From positions 124,001 to 188,000 of the forward strand of contig JAGXGB010000048.1 of assembly GCA_024636955.1 (NCBI GenBank): a stretch of 64,000 nt of DNA, written 5' to 3'. Position 1 is the first letter of the stretch, and every line of letters starts with the position of its first letter. The DNA comes from Bacteroidales bacterium (GTDB taxonomy: Bacteria; Bacteroidota; Bacteroidia; Bacteroidales; Lentimicrobiaceae). Below are positions 61,230 to 64,000 of this stretch, piece by piece. A program made the translations under genes and the position numbers. The notes beneath the pieces were generated by a model. It was not told where the DNA came from. It did no database searches and saw only the letters and a list, made by a program, of their open reading frames with translations.

Positions 61230-62453
61230 CTAGGACTGAACACCTCTTGTTTTCATAAGTGCTGTTTCAACACTTATACCTGGACCAAAGCCCATTGCAA
61301 TTATTTGTGAACCTGCCTCAACGTTCTTTAACATTTCTTCAAGTACAAATAATATGGTAACTGACGACATATTTCCGTGTTGTTGCAGTATTTGATACGA
61401 CTCCGCAATATCACTACTGCTAAAATTCATTGCTTTACAGAATTCATCCAGAATTTTCTTGCCTCCCGGATGAATAGCCCACTTAAGATCCAGGGTATTA
61501 TCAAGTTTGAAAGATTTCGAAATTTCTTTGAAAATATAATTGACGTTCTTGCCTATGAATTCAGGTATAGAAGAGCTCAGCACCATTTCAAAGTTTACAG
61601 GATTTATATTCCAGGCCATTAAATCAGCTCCCTCTTTCAGGGTAAGGGTATGAAACCCTTTTAACTCAATACCGCTTAAATTGTGTTGGTCAGCATATTC
61701 GGCCGAGGTGATTACCATAGCAGCAGCGCCATCAGCAAAAAGCGTGTTGGCAAGCAAGTTGTCATTGTTATCCTTAGGTTGGAAGTGCAGTGTGCAAAGC
61801 TCCACGCAAACAACAACGACTAATGCATTCTTATCGTTTCGCTGTATAAGATCAGCCATACGTATAGCAGCAAAAGAGGCGTTACAGCCCATAAAGTTTA
61901 TAGCTGTATGGAAGGTGTTGGCGGGAAGATTATAATGATTGATCAGCTCAATGCCTAATCCCGGCGCATACATTCCGGTGCATGTAACAGTTATAATATG
62001 CGTGATTTTTTCTAATACATTTGGATCATTAAGCTTTTTGAGGGCATTGTCAATTGCGATGGATGCTAAAGGTAGCACCTTGTGTTTGTATACATTCATG
62101 CGTTTTTCCACATCCGGAACAACACCATTCATAAATAACTCTGGCTTTTCACAGTTAATGCTAAAATCAGGAATTACTGATTGCCGGTAGTGAATGCCGC
62201 TTTGTTTAGAGAGTATGTTTAATTTCCTTGCTGCGGTATTATCAGCATACATCTTCCCCATAAACAGCGCAACTTCATCCTGCCTGAAGGAATAAGATGC
62301 TGACTGGGTTCCTATTGATGCAATTACACTAGTAAACCGCTGACCTGCTAATGCAATATCATTTTTTGAACGTTTTCCTAATGCTGCAATTGCACTTTTT
62401 GGACGGTCACCTGTTGACGTAATTACTCTTTTGATCTTAGTATTTGTTGACAT
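61230..62453 (-). CDS. Type III polyketide synthase (chalcone/stilbene synthase-like)
   Basis: This homodimeric condensing enzyme builds pyrones, resorcinols or related rings from acyl-CoA and malonyl-CoA. With the start at 62453 (407 residues) the triad is C190 (MGCNASFA), H328 (AIHPGGKK) and N361 (HGNMSSVT). The end is GFGPGISVET. The start codon overlaps the UbiA stop (TAATG), which decides against the longer frame to 62492. Residues 8-51 are four in-frame 11-residue repeats (KRVITSTGDRP, KSAIAALGKRS, KNDIALAGQRF, TSVIASIGTQS); only the last is the family's normal first strand. It is the core of the operon. Confidence 0.95.
   Translation of the reverse strand: MSTNTKIKRVITSTGDRPKSAIAALGKRSKNDIALAGQRFTSVIASIGTQSASYSFRQDEVALFMGKMYADNTAARKLNILSKQSGIHYRQSVIPDFSINCEKPELFMNGVVPDVEKRMNVYKHKVLPLASIAIDNALKKLNDPNVLEKITHIITVTCTGMYAPGLGIELINHYNLPANTFHTAINFMGCNASFAAIRMADLIQRNDKNALVVVVCVELCTLHFQPKDNNDNLLANTLFADGAAAMVITSAEYADQHNLSGIELKGFHTLTLKEGADLMAWNINPVNFEMVLSSSIPEFIGKNVNYIFKEISKSFKLDNTLDLKWAIHPGGKKILDEFCKAMNFSSSDIAESYQILQQHGNMSSVTILFVLEEMLKNVEAGSQIIAMGFGPGISVETALMKTRGVQS
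62301..62432. repeat. 33-bp in-frame direct repeat, four copies, in the PKS gene start
   Basis: Four 33-bp units (62432-62400, 62399-62367, 62366-62334, 62333-62301, minus strand) share the pattern AAAAGTGTAATTGCATCAAT then GG and CGTTCA. The last unit encodes the conserved first beta strand; the others are diverged copies placed in front of it. Confidence 0.85.
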
Positions 62454-63385
62454 TAACCCATAATGAGAATGAGAAAAAAAGCATTCATGCACAATGATGT
62501 AATTACATTCATCAACATAGAATACTCATAGGCTGCGTATTTTTTATTTGTCTTTACTTTAAAGATCCAAAAGAGGAAGTAAACAAATACAGGCAGCATT
62601 ATAATTGAGAACAGGAAGAATGAATTAATGTTTTGCATGATGCTGAAATGAATATACATCAGCACAGAGGCGAATAAAAATAATGCCATTGAAAAAACAA
62701 AGGAGCCAATATATCCGAGCCTGTAGCTTAGTGTGATGACTCCATCGTTTTTGTCTGTTGTATGCTGGTATATCTGAGTAAGGGGATAAATGCTACCGAC
62801 AAAAAGAGAAGAAATCAGAATTGCCCTTAGGTTTGATGAAGTAAATATGGGTTCTAAGTTATATAAACCTAAAGTAGCAAAAAGAGTCATTATGTATACG
62901 TATCCACCTTGAAAGAAGGCTACAATTATGAATGCTATAATTGGATATCTCTTAAGTCTGATTCTCCGATTGCTATAAGCCCGCGACATTCCAATAAAGC
63001 CGGCAATTAAAATTGAAAACCATGGGGAAATAATTAGGCCGGCAACTATTGCAATAATGTCCATTGCATTTGTACAATACAACAAACTCTTACTTACCGG
63101 AGGAGGATTTTTTAATAAACCTATGCTACCCGTGTCTTTATCATGATAACTATTGTAGCCATTACTAGAAGGGAACACAAGGAAATGTAGAATGAAGAAG
63201 GCAAGCAGGGTGTTGGGTGTGTTGATAACAGTTGACTGGCTGACAGCGAAGAGGAAAACTGGTAGAAGAAAAAAGGAGAAATGGAATCGTAAATGTAGTA
63301 AAGTACTCTTAGGCAAATGAAATTTGCCCGATAGTTTATACTGCTTTTGAAAGCGGGCTAATACCCGCTTTTGCAATGATGTCAA
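62453..63385 (-). CDS. UbiA-family prenyltransferase
   Basis: This 310-residue integral membrane protein has about eight or nine helices. The first Asp-rich motif NSYHDKDTGSIG (about 79-90) matches N-x3-D-x2-D, and the second is in QIYQHTTDKNDGV (about 208-220). UbiA enzymes attach an isoprenoid to an aromatic or other acceptor in the membrane. The acceptor is presumably the product of the adjacent synthase, to which it is translationally coupled (TAATG). It is five bp downstream of the small first gene. Confidence 0.88.
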   Translation of the reverse strand: MTSLQKRVLARFQKQYKLSGKFHLPKSTLLHLRFHFSFFLLPVFLFAVSQSTVINTPNTLLAFFILHFLVFPSSNGYNSYHDKDTGSIGLLKNPPPVSKSLLYCTNAMDIIAIVAGLIISPWFSILIAGFIGMSRAYSNRRIRLKRYPIIAFIIVAFFQGGYVYIMTLFATLGLYNLEPIFTSSNLRAILISSLFVGSIYPLTQIYQHTTDKNDGVITLSYRLGYIGSFVFSMALFLFASVLMYIHFSIMQNINSFFLFSIIMLPVFVYFLFWIFKVKTNKKYAAYEYSMLMNVITSLCMNAFFLILIMG

Positions 63386-63390
63386 GTTGA

Positions 63391-63726
63391 TTAGTTCTTT
63401 GGAGGGCTTGTTCTTATATAGCCTTCATTATGTTTAACTTGTGGGATTATTGCATCATTTCCATTACTGATTTTCTTCTTGCCTTCTGTTTTACTTTTAA
63501 ACAATTTGTCGAGACTATCCTCAAAATTGCTTGTGATAAAGTTGGTCTTGTTTTTCTTAGACAGATTTTGCATAATCCTTGTTTCGCCTATATATTCATT
63601 TTCTTTACGAACATGATGAAAGGCTGCACTTATAGAACTAAGTAATTTCTTTCCTTCAACTGTATCTTCAAATTTTACTTTTGATGTGCTGTTTTCGCTG
63701 TAGTTAGCTTTTTTGATTTTGTTCAT
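63391..63726 (-). CDS. Small basic protein, first gene of the type III PKS operon
   Basis: This 111-residue protein is Lys/Ser/Asn-rich and cysteine-free, with a central helix-forming segment (SSISAAFHHVRKENEYIGETRIM) and a disordered tail (GYIRTSPPKN). It has no recognised domain, signal peptide or membrane span. The five-base gap to the UbiA gene makes it part of the operon; a regulatory or scaffold role is possible but unsupported. The region to the window edge (63727-64000) shows only AT-rich DNA with a weak CATCTTTG promoter-like box near 63827-63834 (minus). Confidence 0.6.
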   Translation of the reverse strand: MNKIKKANYSENSTSKVKFEDTVEGKKLLSSISAAFHHVRKENEYIGETRIMQNLSKKNKTNFITSNFEDSLDKLFKSKTEGKKKISNGNDAIIPQVKHNEGYIRTSPPKN

Positions 63727-64000
63727 GATTGCTTAGTTTTAAATATTAGTACTAAATTTTAGATAACACTTCAAATTCTGATAGTTACCTTTTACTATGC
63801 TTGAAGTCAACTTTAAATGTTCTATAATGCAAAGATGAAAGACCATGAAGTTTTAACTGTTACATAATCTTAATGTTTCCTTTCATGATTCCCATATAGT
63901 CAAGTTAATCAGAACCATTTTACACTAAGTCTATCATATAGCAATTACACTTATCTCTCCTTATTAATACATTTAATTTGAATCTTAAAAATTGATTCAA

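Overview
The window is chromosomal DNA of a low-GC member of the Bacteroidota, probably an anaerobic or facultative Bacteroidales-like lineage. Several proteins end in type IX secretion (T9SS) C-terminal sorting domains. Promoters have the Bacteroidota -7 element TAnnTTTG, and starts rarely show Shine-Dalgarno sequences. The gene content also fits: NrfHA, a PorE-like OmpA/PD40 protein, an Omp28-like lipoprotein family and HMBD-type P-type ATPase.

Layout. 1-6.2 kb: rpsA (5' end outside the window), rnz, a hybrid histidine kinase and tcdA. 6.3-11.3 kb: a YdiJ/GlcD-type FAD/Fe-S 2-hydroxyacid dehydrogenase beside a DUF1338 (2-oxoadipate dioxygenase/decarboxylase family) gene and lplA; two of these could be successive steps through D-2-hydroxyglutarate. 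11.4-22.9 kb: the ammonia-forming nitrite reductase nrfHA, a giant T9SS-exported propeller protein, a PepSY membrane protein, a cupin, an unusual ferredoxin-like protein and two Rrf2 regulators, one of them cysteine-free. 23-38.7 kb: housekeeping genes (typA, ffh, folD, pepE, sodB) mixed with envelope and secreted proteins, including a PorE-like TPR/PD40/OmpA protein. 39-43 kb: two tandem T9SS-exported Omp28-like paralogues. 43.2-46.5 kb: an MFS transporter, an LpxL-type acyltransferase, a lone response regulator and three tRNAs (Arg-TCT, Ser-GCT, Pro-TGG). 47-57.8 kb: a copper-type P-ATPase with four metal-binding knuckles, a metallophosphoesterase, a class V aminotransferase, a TPR/coiled-coil protein, a LolD-like ATPase and a topoisomerase IB. 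58.1-63.7 kb: a tightly packed six-gene operon built around a type III polyketide synthase with UbiA prenyltransferase, flavin hydroxylase and two methyltransferases. It is a plausible uncharacterised phenolic-lipid or prenylated-quinone pathway.

The least explained structure is at the DNA level. Many gene borders carry short, degenerate, directly repeated units (16, 18, 21, 22, 33, 43-46 bp) of unrelated sequence. In several cases the first unit is the last codons plus stop of a gene (tcdA, the TerB-like gene, pepE, the cupin gene, the 31.4-kb secreted protein). In others the repeated unit is the gene start (folD; the N-terminus of the type III PKS, as four in-frame 11-residue repeats). Stop-side units are mostly not multiples of three and start-side units are, so the coding frames survive. 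This looks like a lineage-specific tendency for local tandem duplication at gene edges. All functional assignments come from motif and domain recognition by eye; no database search was run.
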